In this document: piece by piece, positions 9,755-18,506 of the stretch
Position numbering within the stretch: the stretch's first letter is position 1
How the letters are laid out: every line of letters begins with the position of its first letter
From: Thermoanaerobaculia bacterium
GTDB taxonomy: Bacteria; Acidobacteriota; Thermoanaerobaculia; Multivoradales; J023
Reading direction: 5' to 3'
Assembly (NCBI GenBank): GCA_030431255.1
Contig: JAUIJL010000002.1
Span: forward strand, 620,001-684,000
DNA length: 64,000 bases
Made by a program: the position numbers and the translations under genes
Notes under the pieces: model-generated
What the model was told of the DNA's origin: nothing
Seen by the model: the letters and a program-made list of their open reading frames with translations, nothing else
Database searches by the model: none

Positions 9755-11086
9755 TCAGGCCATCAAGCTGTCGGGGCCGCAGATCTCCGTCAGCTCGGCC
9801 TCGATGTCGGCCACCAGCTCCGCGGGATCCTCCACCAGGGCGTGATCGGCGAAAAGGCCGATGCGCACCTCGCCGGAAAAGCTCAGGATGGAAATACCGA
9901 GCCCGATATTGGCCCGCTGGGGAACCCAGAAGAGCATGGCTCGCACCCGCGAGCCGCTGATGGTCAGCGGCTCCTGTGGCCCGGGCACGTTGCTCATCAC
10001 CGCCGAGCATTTCTTGGCGTAGAAATCCACCAACCAGCGACCGATCCGGCGGGGCAAGACCTTGAGCAAGAAGGTCACGGAGCCGTAGTACACAAAGGGC
10101 TCCACGGAACGCTTGAGGGCGTTCATGCGTTTGCGAATCGCTTGCATGCGGGTATCGATCGGCCCGATGTCCACCGGCAGCTCCACCATCACGGCGCCGA
10201 ATCGATTGTCCATGGTCGGCGGCGCTGAGGGGGCTCGCACGTTGACCGGCATGGAAACCCGAAAGCCCTGGATCTCAGCTCCACCACCAGAGTCCCGCCG
10301 ACGCAAGCCGAACCGACGCACGCCGCCTGAAACCACGGCCATCAAGATGTCGTTAACCGTACAGCCCCGCTGATTCTTGACTTCTTTGATGCGCCCCAAA
10401 TCGATGGCCGAGGTCCAAGCCACCCGCTTGCGGCCGTCCAAGGCCGGCCCGTGAAGCATCGACCGATCGGCCCGCATCAGCGCCTTGCGCAACAAAAGCG
10501 GGCCTCCCACCAGCAGAGCCTTGAGCCGGACCATCCACATCGCGCCCGTGGTGCCGCGGGTTTGGGGTGGCTCTTGGTTCGATTCCCCGACATCCATCAT
10601 GGAGAAGAGCACGGGAATCAACGCCATGCCATCCCCCATCACATGGTGAATGCGGCTGACCAATGCGCTGCCGCCGTCGCCGAACTCGGGGATGAAGTGG
10701 AGCTGCCAGAGGGGTCTGTCCTGGGGCAGAGGCTGGGACGCTTGGCGGCCGATATATTCCTGAAGGCCTTCGCGGGTCTTGAGCGCCGGATCCTCCACAG
10801 AGAAAATGTGTCGCGCAATGTCGAAAGCGGGATCTTCCTGCCACCAAGCTTTGCGGTCTTTGCGCACCACCAGCCGGGAAAAGCGGGGATAGCGCTGACC
10901 TCCATCGGCGGCCATCACCCGATCCAGCCACACCCGACGGAGATCGTCGATGTCCATTCGGTCGAAGGTCATGACCGAGTTGATCACCATGAGATTCTCC
11001 GTGCGATCCTGAAGCCAAACTCCATCGCGCGGATGAACGGGCTCGATCAGCTCGGTGTCGGGTAGGGCCGGGGACAAACGGGTCAT
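9755..11086 (-). CDS. WS/DGAT-family acyltransferase (wax ester synthase/diacylglycerol acyltransferase-like)
   Basis: The protein has 443 aa. The start at ATG 11086 gives a 4-base ATGA overlap with the upstream phosphatase-like gene; an alternative start five codons earlier is possible. The condensing motif HHVMGDG in the first third matches the HHxxxDG active site of bacterial wax ester synthases, which transfer acyl groups from acyl-CoA to fatty alcohols or diacylglycerol. The N-terminal DGVWLQDRTENLM region and the C-terminal SNVPGPQEPLTISG are also typical of the family. The probable role is storage or membrane lipid synthesis at the cytoplasmic membrane. Substrate preference cannot be read from the sequence. 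Confidence 0.88.
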   Translation of the reverse strand: MTRLSPALPDTELIEPVHPRDGVWLQDRTENLMVINSVMTFDRMDIDDLRRVWLDRVMAADGGQRYPRFSRLVVRKDRKAWWQEDPAFDIARHIFSVEDPALKTREGLQEYIGRQASQPLPQDRPLWQLHFIPEFGDGGSALVSRIHHVMGDGMALIPVLFSMMDVGESNQEPPQTRGTTGAMWMVRLKALLVGGPLLLRKALMRADRSMLHGPALDGRKRVAWTSAIDLGRIKEVKNQRGCTVNDILMAVVSGGVRRFGLRRRDSGGGAEIQGFRVSMPVNVRAPSAPPTMDNRFGAVMVELPVDIGPIDTRMQAIRKRMNALKRSVEPFVYYGSVTFLLKVLPRRIGRWLVDFYAKKCSAVMSNVPGPQEPLTISGSRVRAMLFWVPQRANIGLGISILSFSGEVRIGLFADHALVEDPAELVADIEAELTEICGPDSLMA

Positions 11087-11817
11087 CGCACGATCTCGCA
11101 ATGAAGCCGTTGGGCATATCGAAACACATAGGCAACTTGGGAGGCGGTTTCGGGACCGCAGGTTCGATGCTGCCTAAACGTCCGAATCGCCTGGGTGGGG
11201 TCCATGCCGAAATGGACCAACACACAGGCGACAAACATACCCGCGCGCCCGCATCCCGCGCCGCAATGGACCAGAACCCCTTCGCCGCGTTGCAAGGAGT
11301 CGCTGACGTCACGAATGGCCTGCTCGAAATGACCGTCCGCCCGTGGCACGGCATAATTCGCCACATCGAGGAAACAAGCCCCGTCGCCGAATAACCGCTT
11401 GGCCTCCTCCGGATATTGAGGCACTCCGTACCGACCGAGCAAATCCATTTCAGGAATCAAGCAAACCACCCGCTGAACCCCGGCCGCCACCAACGCTTCC
11501 AGCTGCGTGGTTAAAAAGCCTAAGCGTCGTCGATCCGGCAAGGGTCCCGCCCAAAGATTGCCAGATATCCCGTCGACCGGGATCTGGATCAAGGGATACG
11601 CATTCGAGCTGTAGGGAGCCCCACCGGTCCAGCAGATCTCGGGATCCTTGGGCTCTCCTCGCTCGGGAGCCACGCAATCCTCGAGCTCAGGACGCGCCTC
11701 GAGCAGAGCATCCAGCTCGCCTTGAATCTCGGTATCCGTTGATATTGCAGTCTTTTCCGATTCAGACATGGGGCCAAGAGAGAGACGTTCAGTGCCGAGA
11801 CCTTCCGATATCGACAT
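11083..11817 (-). CDS. Protein tyrosine/dual-specificity phosphatase-like protein
   Basis: The protein has 244 aa from ATG 11817; a later ATG at 11769 is also possible and neither has a clear ribosome site. The C-terminal half carries VLVHCGAGCGRAG, the Cys-X5-Arg phosphate loop of cysteine-based phosphatases. An upstream segment (NLWAGPLPDRR) resembles the start of bacterial dual-specificity phosphatases and CDKN3-like enzymes, and an Asp/His-containing loop (VPRADGHF) may supply the general acid. A second Cys sits inside the phosphate loop. It is translationally coupled to the downstream acyltransferase by a 4-base overlap. The substrate (phosphoprotein, phosphoinositide or other) is unknown. 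Confidence 0.8.
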   Translation of the reverse strand: MSISEGLGTERLSLGPMSESEKTAISTDTEIQGELDALLEARPELEDCVAPERGEPKDPEICWTGGAPYSSNAYPLIQIPVDGISGNLWAGPLPDRRRLGFLTTQLEALVAAGVQRVVCLIPEMDLLGRYGVPQYPEEAKRLFGDGACFLDVANYAVPRADGHFEQAIRDVSDSLQRGEGVLVHCGAGCGRAGMFVACVLVHFGMDPTQAIRTFRQHRTCGPETASQVAYVFRYAQRLHCEIVR

Positions 11818-11934
11818 AAAGTGATAGGCGAACAAGACTTACGTCGCCCTTATTATCCCTGATTTGCCGCAAGAACGGGAGACTTGCCTATACATTTTGA
11901 TCTTTAATCATGGTCCGCTGGGCTGCCGGCACCA

Positions 11935-13392
11935 TCAGAGGTCGGGCGGATCGGGGATCGGACACTGGCGACAAATCGCGCGCCCAATCCCCATCACCCC
12001 AAGCTCGTCGAACGGTCGTCCCACCACTTGCACGCCTACCGGCATACCGTCGCTGTCCAGACCCGCCGGCACACTCATCACCGGCAGGGAGGTCAAGCTG
12101 AGCACTGAGGTCGGTGCCACCCAATCGATGTAGGTTTCCATGGCTTGCCCAGAGATCTCAGTGGGATGCCCATCCGCTACGGGAAAGGGCTTGACCGCCA
12201 TGGTCGGCGTCAGGATGCCGTCAAAACGTCCGAAGAGCTCGCGCCAAATCTCGTAGAGACGCCCCCGGTCCTGGGCGGAAGATCCCAGCTGGTGAGCGGA
12301 GAAAGATAAGCCGGTGTCCAAGTTGGCCCGCACATTTCCCCCCAGCTGGGGATGGTGCCTGAAGACACTACCCTTTTCCGGCTCTTCCTCGGCCTGCAAA
12401 CGGTGCTGGTGCCAAGCTAAGGCCCAAAGCCCGCGCAGCTCCCGAAATGTATCCCGTGCCCAAGAGATCGATAGATCGATTTCCTCGACCTGGGCCCCGA
12501 GGTCGCGGAGGGAGAAGGCCGCCTGCCGACAACAGGCTTCTAGCTCCCGGTCGATTCCGATGCCCGTAGGATCCGCCGCGTAGCCGAGCCTCAGACCCGA
12601 GATCTCAACCCCATCAAGGGCCTCGGAATAGCTCGCCACCGTGGCCGCCCGGCTCATGGGTGCCCGGGGATCGCGACCGGCCGTTGCGTCGATAAATAGC
12701 GCCAGATCCTCTACGGTACGAGCCATCGGACCGGTGACCTGCAAAGTGTCCCAAAGATGGGGGGTCGGCCAAGTGGGCACCAAACCCGGGGTCGGACGTA
12801 GACCCGCCAAACCACAGAACGCGGCCGGTATTCTCAGCGATCCTCCCAGATCCGTGCCTTCCGCCAAGGCAGCCATGCCGGTCACTAAAGCCGCCGCCCC
12901 GCCGCCCGTGGATCCTCCCGGTGATTTCTCCGGATCCCAAGGGTTACGGGTGTGGCCGAAGAGCGGGTTGTCGGTGTGGCCACCAAGGGCCATTTCGGGG
13001 GTGTTGCTCTTGCCGATGACAATGGCACCCGCCGCCTTCAGCCGCTCGACCACCAGAGCGTCTCGAGCGGGAATATGCTCTGCGTAAATGGGCGAGCCGT
13101 AGGTGGTCCGCAAGCCGGCGGTTTCGGTCACATCTTTGATGATCACCGGCAGGCCGTGCAGCTTGCCCAGGGGCTCGCCGGACACCCGGCGACGATCGAG
13201 GGCGACCGCCTCGTCCACAGCCGAAGCAGAACGGGTGACCACCGCGTTGAGCCGTCCGTCAGCGCGATCGATTCGCTCCGAGGTCCGCTCCAGGACCTCG
13301 ACGGCACTGGTCTTACCCGCGGCGATCCAATCGCGCAGAGATCGGGCGGAGCGCAGCCTTCCATCATCGAAGAGGGGGTTGTCTGAAGACAT
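11935..13392 (-). CDS. Amidase-signature family hydrolase
   Basis: The protein has 485 aa. It contains the amidase signature with the Lys-cisSer-Ser triad: Lys in LPVIIKDVTET, the first Ser in SPGGSTGGGAA and the nucleophile Ser in GTDLGGSLRIPAAFCG. The usual GGSS doublet reads GGST here, leaving the cis-Ser intact. Family members hydrolyse amides or act as the GatA subunit of tRNA amidotransferase. No gatB or gatC lies nearby, so a stand-alone amidase of unknown substrate is more likely. It is transcribed divergently from smc across about 150 bp. About 100 bp separates it from the downstream phosphatase-like gene. Confidence 0.9.
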   Translation of the reverse strand: MSSDNPLFDDGRLRSARSLRDWIAAGKTSAVEVLERTSERIDRADGRLNAVVTRSASAVDEAVALDRRRVSGEPLGKLHGLPVIIKDVTETAGLRTTYGSPIYAEHIPARDALVVERLKAAGAIVIGKSNTPEMALGGHTDNPLFGHTRNPWDPEKSPGGSTGGGAAALVTGMAALAEGTDLGGSLRIPAAFCGLAGLRPTPGLVPTWPTPHLWDTLQVTGPMARTVEDLALFIDATAGRDPRAPMSRAATVASYSEALDGVEISGLRLGYAADPTGIGIDRELEACCRQAAFSLRDLGAQVEEIDLSISWARDTFRELRGLWALAWHQHRLQAEEEPEKGSVFRHHPQLGGNVRANLDTGLSFSAHQLGSSAQDRGRLYEIWRELFGRFDGILTPTMAVKPFPVADGHPTEISGQAMETYIDWVAPTSVLSLTSLPVMSVPAGLDSDGMPVGVQVVGRPFDELGVMGIGRAICRQCPIPDPPDL

Positions 13393-13541
13393 GCGCCCAC
13401 CCTACAACGCCGAGGACTTGCCCCTCAACCGGGCGTCGTCGCACCAGGAACGACCGCTAGCCGGCTTGTCGGCCCCACCACCATCTGATACCCTCCCGCG
13501 TCCCGTCCGCTCTTCGTGACGGCCCCCGGACCCAATCTAAG

Positions 13542-16500
13542 ATGCTCAAGCTCCACAGCCTCGAGATATCGGGCTTCAAATCCTTCCTAGACCCTGTTCA
13601 GGTCCAATTCGCCGACGGCATTACCGCCATTGTCGGACCGAACGGCTGTGGAAAATCGAACCTCACCGATGCCATCAATTGGGTGCTCGGAGAACAGAGC
13701 GCCAAGTCTCTGCGTGGCGCGAAGATGGAAGACATCATCTTCAACGGCTCCGACAAGCGAAAGCCGGTGGGCATGGCGGAGGTTCAGCTCAACCTGAGCT
13801 GCGACGAGGGCTATCCGCGCTCGGTCGACGGTCGGATCAAAATCGGCCGCCAAGTCTTCCGCACCGGCGAGAGCCGCTACCGTCTCAACGACAAGGTGGT
13901 CCGGCTCAAAGAGATCAAAGACTTGCTAATGGATACCGGCCTGGGTATCCGCGCCTACTCGGTGATCGAGCAGGGCAAAATCGGCATGATTCTCTCGGGC
14001 AAGCCCCAGGAGCGCCGCAAGCTGCTGGAGGAAGCGGCGGGCATCACCCGCTACAAAGCCCGCAAGCGGGTGGCTGAGGTCAAGCTGGAAGAAACCCTGG
14101 GCAATTTGGTCCGTCTCGACGACATCATTTCCGAGGTCGATCGCTCCCTCCGCTCCCTCAAGCGCCAGGCGTCCGCGGCCCGCCGCTACCAGGCTAAGGA
14201 AGGCGAATACAAAGACCTGCTCAAACAAGTGCTGCTCGGCCGGTGGTCGCTGCAGAAAGATCAGCTCGACACCCTGACTCGACGCTTGGAGGAGCTGGCC
14301 AATCAGGACGCTGAGCTGGCCGCCAATCTGGGCCGCGACGAGGCCGCCCTGGTGGCCGGTCGCGAGGAGCTGGATCGGCTCGCCCAGGTCCTCGCCCAGC
14401 GCCACCAAGTGGTGGCTGAGCTGGCCGCCACCATCGAGGGTCGCCAGGAATTCATCAAGGGCTCTCGCCAACGCTCCACTGAAATGACCCGACAGCTCAC
14501 CCGCGGTCGCCAGCAAGCGGAGGAACGGCGCAAACAGAGCACCGAGCTCGACACCTCCCTCGGCAACCTCGATCAGCGAACCCGCGAGGTGATCGAAGAG
14601 CGGGACGAGGCCGCCCGCCAAGTGGCTGAGGACGATCGCAAGATCGAGGCCGCCGGCCGCGACGTTCAAGCCGCGGAGGCGCGGGTCGAAGGCCTACGCC
14701 GGGAGATGACGGAATCCATCACCCAGGTCAATCAGATTCGAGCTCGGCTGCAACAAGAAATCGTCGAAATCGAGAAGCAAACCTACCGCTTGCGTTACCT
14801 CGACGACGAGCGCCAACGCCTGGACAAACAGCTGGCGGAAGCCATGGGAGTCCTGGCCGAGGCGAACGAGAAAATCCAGACCGCGGAGCGGGGATTAGAA
14901 GAGTCGGTTCAGCTCAAAACACGCATGGAGCAGGACCTCGAAGCCTTGCTGCGTCGGGAGGCGGAGATTTCGGACGAGCGTCGACATCTCGAAACCCACC
15001 TGGCCGGGTTGCGCCAGCGGCAAAAGATCTTGGTCCAGCTCTCCCAGGAGCACGAGGCCAAACGCCGAGCCCTGCGCAGGACCCTGGCTTCCATCGGCAT
15101 CGAGGAGCCGGTTTTTCTTGCCGATCGGCTGCAACCGGCCGACGGCTGGGAGGAGCCCATCGATCATTTCCTCGGCGTGTTGGCGGACGCGGTGCTCGTC
15201 GACGACGCGGCTTCCGGCCTACGGGCGGCGAAGGCGCTGTCGGCAGCCGGCGCGGTGGGAGTTTTCGTGCATCCCTTGCCGGACGGCGCCCCGCTCCCGG
15301 ATCTGGAAGATGATGCCCTGGCCTATTCATTGGCGGAGGCCCTCGACCTGCCGGACGACTTGGCCCGATCCCTGCCACCGGCATTCTTGGTCGAAAAAGC
15401 CGAAGACGCCGACCGTCTGGCCGCCGCCCACCCGGGCATCGCGTTTCTATCGCGAGAGCAGGTGTGGGCACGGGGAGGCAGCCTGTGGGTCCAGGGCAAA
15501 GAAGCGGCCCCGGGTGTGCTCGCCCGCGAGAGCGAGCTGGTGTCGATCGCCGAGGAGATTCCCGACACCGAGCGTCGGCTCGAAGGGGCCAAGGCATCCC
15601 TTCAGCAGATGGTGCAAGAGCGCACCCGTCTGGCCTCCGACATCCAAAAAGTCGAGGCCAAGGCCGCGGAGCTGCGACGGGAAATCGCCGTCGGCCAAGC
15701 CCGTCGGCAAGACGTGGAGAATCGCCGCAAGAAGATCGCCCTCGAGCACAGCACCGTGGCCGACGAGCAGGACGAGCTGCGCCGCGGGCTGAGCGAGCGC
15801 ACCACGGGCCGAACCGATCTCACAGAGCAATTGGCGACCGCGGAAAAGAATCACGAAGCTCTACAACAAGGATTTGAGCGAGGTCAGGCCGAGGTTGAGG
15901 CGGCCAAGGAAACCCGCGAGGCCTTGAGGACCGAGGGCGCGGGTCGGCGGGGCCGCCTTCAATTGCTCGAGGAGCGTCTGGAATCCCAGAATCAAGAGGT
16001 CCTGCGAGTCCGACGGCAGATCACCTACACCGAAGAGCAGCTGAAGATCTGGGCCCAGGAAGATACGACTCTGGATCGCCGATTGGGAGAGCTCCAAACC
16101 TCGATCGAAGGTGCGGAAACCGAGCTGCAAAATGCCTTGGATCGGAGGGCAGGCGCCCAGGAAGCGGTTCTCGAGCAGCAGCGCATCCTCGACGACAAAC
16201 GGGAAGACACCAAAGTCTTGGAGGCGCGGGTCCACCGATTGCGCCAAGAGCGAGATACCTTGCGAGGCCAAATCAGCGCCCAGCAAGTGGAGCAAGCAGG
16301 ATCCCGGCAGGACGCCGAGCACCTAGCGGCTTCCTACCGCGACGCCTTCAAGATGTACCTGCCCGGCACCAAATCCGAGCGAGCCAAAGCCCTCGAAGCC
16401 GAGATCCTCGCCCGTCGAGAAGAGAAGCCGGAAGCAGCGCAAACCGAAGACGTAGACCAAACCGCCCCCCCTGCTCCACTGGTAGTAGCGAGGGCCGAGA

Positions 16501-17360
16501 CGGTCGACGGCTCGCTCGGCAACGAGCTCGCCCACCCTCAAACGGAAGAAGACGGCGACGACTCGGAGACGGAAGGTGGAGAGCCCGCCCTCTCCGAGCA
16601 AGAGCTGGCGGCCCTCATGCCCGAGGACGAGGCGGAGATCCCGAAGCTGAATCGGAGCCGGCTGGCGGATTTGGAGGGAGAGCTCGCCCGCTGTAAAGCG
16701 ATTCTGGAACGTCTAGGACCGGTCAACGTGCTGGCTGCCAAGGAATACGAGGATCAGGAGGAACGCGGGACCTTCCTGCGCAAGCAACGCAAGGACGTCG
16801 CCGCATCCGTGGAAAGCCTGAAGCAGACCATTGCGGAAATCAACGAGCTGTCGAGCGAGCGGTTCAAGTCCACCTTCGAGCAAGTGAATCGGGTATTCGG
16901 TGAAACCTTCCAACGCCTCTTTCGCGGCGGCGAAGCGCACATGCGTTTATTCGACGAGGACGACGTGCTCGAAACCGGTATCGAGATCATCGCGCGACCG
17001 CCGGGCAAACGTCCTCAGAACATCATGTTGCTCTCCGGCGGCGAGAAAGCCCTGACCGCAATCGCCCTGCTCTTCGCCCTGTTCCAAAGCCGACCGTCAC
17101 CGTTCTGTATCCTCGACGAGGTGGACGCTCCCCTCGACGACGCCAACGTGTTACGTTTCATCGAAACGTTGCAGGAGATGGCTCAGGACACTCAGTTCCT
17201 GGTGGTGACCCACAACAAGCTCACCATGGAAGTAGCGGCCAGCCTTTACGGGGTGACCATGGAGGAAAAAGGGGTTTCCAAATTGGTCCAGGCCGAAATG
17301 GAAGAGCTCCATCCTCAGTCTCGCGAAGACGACAGTCAAGCCGCCCTCGCCGTTTCCTAA
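13542..17360 (+). CDS. smc: SMC chromosome-segregation ATPase
   Basis: The protein has 1272 aa. It is the condensin core that organises and separates chromosomes. The Walker A loop GPNGCGKSN is at residues 32-40. Coiled coils flank a hinge near residues 520-640, beginning ASIGIEEPVFLADRL, with its Gly-rich face. The C-terminal head has LLSGGEKALTAIALLFA and the Walker B CILDEVDAPLDD, followed by a D-loop and VVTHNK. It is longer than the usual 1170-1190 residues because of an acidic, Pro-rich insertion near residues 960-1035 in the returning coiled coil. The frame is unbroken through the insertion. No scpA or scpB is in the window. Confidence 0.96.
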   Translation: MLKLHSLEISGFKSFLDPVQVQFADGITAIVGPNGCGKSNLTDAINWVLGEQSAKSLRGAKMEDIIFNGSDKRKPVGMAEVQLNLSCDEGYPRSVDGRIKIGRQVFRTGESRYRLNDKVVRLKEIKDLLMDTGLGIRAYSVIEQGKIGMILSGKPQERRKLLEEAAGITRYKARKRVAEVKLEETLGNLVRLDDIISEVDRSLRSLKRQASAARRYQAKEGEYKDLLKQVLLGRWSLQKDQLDTLTRRLEELANQDAELAANLGRDEAALVAGREELDRLAQVLAQRHQVVAELAATIEGRQEFIKGSRQRSTEMTRQLTRGRQQAEERRKQSTELDTSLGNLDQRTREVIEERDEAARQVAEDDRKIEAAGRDVQAAEARVEGLRREMTESITQVNQIRARLQQEIVEIEKQTYRLRYLDDERQRLDKQLAEAMGVLAEANEKIQTAERGLEESVQLKTRMEQDLEALLRREAEISDERRHLETHLAGLRQRQKILVQLSQEHEAKRRALRRTLASIGIEEPVFLADRLQPADGWEEPIDHFLGVLADAVLVDDAASGLRAAKALSAAGAVGVFVHPLPDGAPLPDLEDDALAYSLAEALDLPDDLARSLPPAFLVEKAEDADRLAAAHPGIAFLSREQVWARGGSLWVQGKEAAPGVLARESELVSIAEEIPDTERRLEGAKASLQQMVQERTRLASDIQKVEAKAAELRREIAVGQARRQDVENRRKKIALEHSTVADEQDELRRGLSERTTGRTDLTEQLATAEKNHEALQQGFERGQAEVEAAKETREALRTEGAGRRGRLQLLEERLESQNQEVLRVRRQITYTEEQLKIWAQEDTTLDRRLGELQTSIEGAETELQNALDRRAGAQEAVLEQQRILDDKREDTKVLEARVHRLRQERDTLRGQISAQQVEQAGSRQDAEHLAASYRDAFKMYLPGTKSERAKALEAEILARREEKPEAAQTEDVDQTAPPAPLVVARAETVDGSLGNELAHPQTEEDGDDSETEGGEPALSEQELAALMPEDEAEIPKLNRSRLADLEGELARCKAILERLGPVNVLAAKEYEDQEERGTFLRKQRKDVAASVESLKQTIAEINELSSERFKSTFEQVNRVFGETFQRLFRGGEAHMRLFDEDDVLETGIEIIARPPGKRPQNIMLLSGGEKALTAIALLFALFQSRPSPFCILDEVDAPLDDANVLRFIETLQEMAQDTQFLVVTHNKLTMEVAASLYGVTMEEKGVSKLVQAEMEELHPQSREDDSQAALAVS

Positions 17361-17402
17361 CTCCGCCCGAAACACCCCGCTCGCGCCCTGGGGAGCCGAT
17401 TC

Positions 17403-18422
17403 ATGAGCCAGCGCAAATCCGTCTATATCGCGTATACCGGCGGCACCATCGGCATGGCTGCCGGCGACCGGGGATATCTGCCGAGACCCGGTTTCCTCGG
17501 CGCCCAGATGGCGCGATTCTCCGTGCTCAAAGACGCTCGCATGCCCCGCTACGATCTCCACGAGTACGACAACCTGCTCGACTCGTCGAATATGACGCCG
17601 CGGGATTGGATGGTGATCGCCGAGGATTTGACCCGCAACTACGACCGCTACGACGGCTTCGTGGTGCTCCACGGCACCGACACTATGGCCTACTCCGCGT
17701 CGGCCCTGTCGTTTCTGTTGCGGGACCTCGGCAAACCCGTGATTTTCACCGGCTCCCAAGTGCCGCTTTTCGAGCTGCGCACGGATGCCCGCGAAAACCT
17801 GATCAACAGCATTCTGCTGGCGGGTGATTGCGGGGTGCCCGAGGTCTGCCTGCTGGTCCGACACCGGCTGTTGAGGGGCAACCGGTCCACCAAGGTCTCC
17901 GCCAGCCGCTTCATGGCCTTCGACTCGCCGAACTACCATGAGCTCGCCAGCGTGGGCGTGGAAACCGTGGTGCACCGGGAGCGGCATCTGCGGCATCCGG
18001 AAAATCCCATGACCCTGCACGGGCTCAACGACCCACAGGTCGCGGACGTCCGGCTATTTCCGGGCATCACCCCGAAGATCCTCGAGCAGCTGCTGAGCGG
18101 CCCGTTGCAAGGCGCTGTCCTGCACACCTACGGGGTCGGCAACGCTCCCGACGATCCGAGCTTTCTGCGCATCCTGCGGGACGCCTGCGACCGAGGCTTG
18201 GTGATCGTCAACTGCACCCAATGCCTGGAGGGCTCGGTGGATATGAGCGGTTATGCCACCGGCAACGCCCTGGCCGACGCGGGCGTCATCAGCGGCTGGG
18301 ACATGACCCCAGAAGCCGCCTTGACCAAGCTCTATTGGCTGCTGTCCCAGGATCTGAGCGTCGAGGACATGCGCCGTCTGATGCAACAGGACCTGCGGGG
18401 AGAGCTCACCGTAGGGAGCTGA
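17403..18422 (+). CDS. ansA: Type I L-asparaginase
   Basis: The protein has 339 aa. It hydrolyses asparagine to aspartate and ammonia. The two catalytic Thr motifs are clear: AYTGGTIGM near the N terminus and VVLHGTDTMAYSAS in the middle. The NTGGTI/HGTDT pattern, the length and the absence of a signal peptide fit the cytoplasmic type I enzyme. It follows smc by 42 bp, with GGGGAG just before the ATG, so it may be transcribed from the smc promoter. It converges on etfA, and a palindromic repeat lies between the two stops. Confidence 0.92.
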   Translation: MSQRKSVYIAYTGGTIGMAAGDRGYLPRPGFLGAQMARFSVLKDARMPRYDLHEYDNLLDSSNMTPRDWMVIAEDLTRNYDRYDGFVVLHGTDTMAYSASALSFLLRDLGKPVIFTGSQVPLFELRTDARENLINSILLAGDCGVPEVCLLVRHRLLRGNRSTKVSASRFMAFDSPNYHELASVGVETVVHRERHLRHPENPMTLHGLNDPQVADVRLFPGITPKILEQLLSGPLQGAVLHTYGVGNAPDDPSFLRILRDACDRGLVIVNCTQCLEGSVDMSGYATGNALADAGVISGWDMTPEAALTKLYWLLSQDLSVEDMRRLMQQDLRGELTVGS

Positions 18423-18461
18423 TGCCTGAACCCACCTAGAAACGGGCCCGCTCAAAGGAAA

Positions 18462-18506
18462 GGGCGATCACAAGGATCGCCCCTACGCGCGGAAGCCGAA
18501 TCAGCC
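18462..18506. repeat. Dispersed palindromic repeat, copy 1 (terminator-like hairpin)
   Basis: GGGCGATC at 18462-18469 and GATCGCCC at 18475-18482 form an 8-bp stem around the loop ACAAG. The hairpin is followed by CCTACGCGCGGAAGCCGAATCAG-like sequence running into the etfA stop codon (18501-18503). A second copy with a different but fully complementary stem lies at 59542-59586. Its position between the convergent ends of ansA and etfA suggests it can act as a bidirectional terminator. There is no T run, so a repeat-element origin is more likely than a classical intrinsic terminator. Confidence 0.7.

Noticed and set aside
11935-13392. GatA subunit of tRNA amidotransferase
   Set aside because: The amidase signature fits, but no gatB or gatC is adjacent and the protein reads equally well as a stand-alone amidase.
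16420-16650. Possible frameshift or gene fusion in smc
   Set aside because: The reading frame is open and the downstream head motifs are intact in the same frame. The stretch is an insertion, not a break.
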